Shown here: piece after piece, positions 62,497-64,000 of the stretch
Layout: every line of letters starts with the position of its first letter
Position numbering within the stretch: the first letter of the stretch is position 1
NCBI RefSeq assembly: GCF_018143015.1
Contig: NC_054746.1
Coordinates: 32,453,129 to 32,517,128, forward strand
From: Lytechinus variegatus
Lineage: Eukaryota > Echinodermata > Echinoidea > Temnopleuroida > Toxopneustidae
Length of the DNA stretch: 64,000 bases
Reading direction: 5' to 3'
Notes under the pieces: generated by a model
Told to the model about the DNA's origin: nothing
What the model saw: the letters and a program-made list of their open reading frames with translations, nothing else
Databases searched by the model: none
Translations under genes and position numbers: made by a program

Positions 62497-64000
62497 TGTG
62501 AAGGAAACCCCCCTTCGTGAATAGGAAAATCTCATCTTAAAAGAGATATTTAGATTTCTAAAATGTCCTTTTCATCTGGAGTTTTGTTTGTTTACATAAC
62601 GTAACTGAAAGCCATTATAGTCATTGAATGAAAGGTTAAGTGCCGGTGATCAGCTGTTTTTACTACGTGAACTGTGACCTGAATTCCAGAGAGAGACTGG
62701 TGAATTTCTTTGGATTAATTGTTAGTGTGCGCGCATACGTGTTAGCGCAGAGGAATTGGTATATTTCTGCTGAGTCACGCCATAATCGCGTAGAGCCAGC
62801 AGTACGATCTATTTATGGGACCGGTATGGTCTGTTATGAAATTTTATGAGCGTTAAATAGCTCTAAGTCAAATTTGAATCTTACCTTTTGTGTAAATTCC
62901 ATGAAAGTTGATGACAGCACTAATTTATTGCTGGAATTTCTTCATTCATGTTTGGATACTGTTATTTTCCTTTATTCTGAGACGATTACCGGCAGTATTT
63001 TGAACTTTTCCTTGGATCTTAAGCTCTGATGCGCGCATACGCGCACAGACGCACTATCTTGTGTATTTTAAAGTACTGAATTTGCATAGCATCCCGCCGC
63101 GTAATGTTATGTGAATTGAGTGGTTTTTAAAGCACTAAAATTACATAACAACCCGCCGCGTAATGTAATGAGCTCAAAAATTGCCAAAATTCTGGGGGGG
63201 GCCAAAAGTCTATAAATAGGCGAGGTTTTCGAGAGTTTGCCATATCGTCTGCAAGCTCTTTAGAGAAGGATCGTTGAAAGTCACTCACTCACTCTCTCTC
63301 TGAACCATTGTTAATTCAACTTTAGCATTCTTCTGTGAGTACATTACGTCATAATATGACACTTAGTTCCATTCAGGGAATTCAGCGAGAATAATGATGA
63401 ATTTTGGCTACAAATTTGAAACCGTTCGTCACCTTTTTGGGGTTCGTGACGACCTTTGGCAACCAATACTCTGTTGTATTTCTTTATAGTCAGCTTGGAT
63501 TTATCAGTTGTTCACAGAAATTGGGCAGCTTTTGTTATTCATTCGCAGACTTTGATTGATTTATCAAGTCTACTGATTGTTTGATCGATATCTAGAGAAG
63601 ATATGAAAGCATTTATTGGTGCTTGTCTGTGTTCATTTTTGACATGAACACAGCTGTTTAAAAGCAGATAGAAATTAATTGATGGTCAGGATAGTGAACA
63701 TGAATGCTGACTATTAATTTATCTTTCTGGAATCTCCTGAATGGATGATTATATTTAATTACCTTATTTATGAAATTGGATGATTTATGCATTTTATATT
63801 ATGAATTTATTTCTGACTTGATGACTATATTTTAGGCAGTCCTTTTAAGGACTCTTGACAGTCTGAATACTTAATCAAATTATCTAGTTAGAGTAATTAA
63901 ATTACTGCATTGATAAAATTATTCTACCAGCGTGGAAAAGGCTAGTGTCAGATTTTCAATCTCTAAACAGAGATTAACTTTTGGTCAGTAACATTTGGCA
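62497..64000 (+). repeat. Right LTR, first 1,504 bp
   Basis: Copy of 52295-53796. Differences seen by eye: an extra GA in the GAGAGAGACTGG run (about 62690), one G-to-C at the end of the G-run (about 63202) and A-to-G at 63406 (53202 in the left copy). It continues beyond the window; about 2.4 kb more is predicted. Confidence 0.95.

Larger units (their letters stand above)
52295..64000 (+). mobile_element. Ty3/gypsy LTR retrotransposon, nearly complete (right LTR cut by window end)
   Basis: Layout: left LTR from TGTGAAGG (52295), primer-binding region near 56132-56255, gag, protease-RT-RNase H, integrase, an extra zinc-finger/coiled-coil ORF, polypurine tract, then the right LTR from TGTGAAGG (62497). 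The order RT-RNaseH before integrase defines Ty3/gypsy. All four ORFs are long and uninterrupted. The LTR copies, compared by eye over 1.5 kb, differ by one GA dinucleotide and two substitutions. Both points suggest a recent, perhaps still active, insertion. If both LTRs are about 3.9 kb the element is about 14 kb. It is inserted antisense upstream of the visible RNASEH2C exons. Any target duplication cannot be read because the right end is outside the window. Confidence 0.95.

Overview
The window is a piece of an intron-rich, AT-rich animal genome. The gene families (secreted EGF/fibrinogen-domain proteins, DHTKD1, RNASEH2C) and the dense mix of Tc1/mariner, piggyBac-like and Harbinger-type elements, LINEs and a large Ty3/gypsy element suggest a marine deuterostome, most likely an echinoderm such as a sea urchin. 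The species call is inference; the animal origin and gene identities are read from the sequence. Exons were assembled by hand from reading-frame phase, GT/AG borders and family motifs.

1-21 kb: two divergently oriented copies of a secreted EGF-plus-fibrinogen-domain gene. Gene A (minus strand) shows only its start-codon exon and signal-peptide exon (969 down to 524) and leaves the window on the left. Gene B (plus strand, 5009-18401) is complete in seven coding exons. A decayed LINE lies between them. Gene B's introns hold three tandem 428-bp units, each with an intact tRNA gene whose anticodon reads TCA; a CR1/L2-like LINE; a long-inverted-repeat Tc1-like element with a piggyBac-like MITE inside it; and two abutting Harbinger-like elements with remnants of both Harbinger proteins.

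22-44 kb: DHTKD1, the mitochondrial 2-oxoadipate dehydrogenase E1 subunit, complete in 21 exons (about 954 residues). Its introns are full of small inverted-repeat elements. 44-50 kb carries no recognised gene and several hairpin MITEs.

50.4-52.1 kb: the last four exons of RNASEH2C (minus strand), tail-to-tail with DHTKD1. The N-terminal exon is not in the window because a Ty3/gypsy retrotransposon sits upstream of these exons.

52.3-64 kb: that retrotransposon, plus strand, nearly whole. It has a very long left LTR (about 3.9 kb by the best end estimate), gag, a protease-RT-RNase H ORF in the -1 frame with a correctly phased GGGAAAC slippery heptamer, a separate integrase ORF, a further ORF with two C2H2 zinc fingers and a long charged coiled coil, a polypurine tract, and the first 1.5 kb of the right LTR. 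The two LTRs differ at only three places noticed by eye, so the insertion is young. The retrotransposon is the most unusual object here, followed by the TCA-anticodon tRNA array and the inverted fibrinogen-gene pair.
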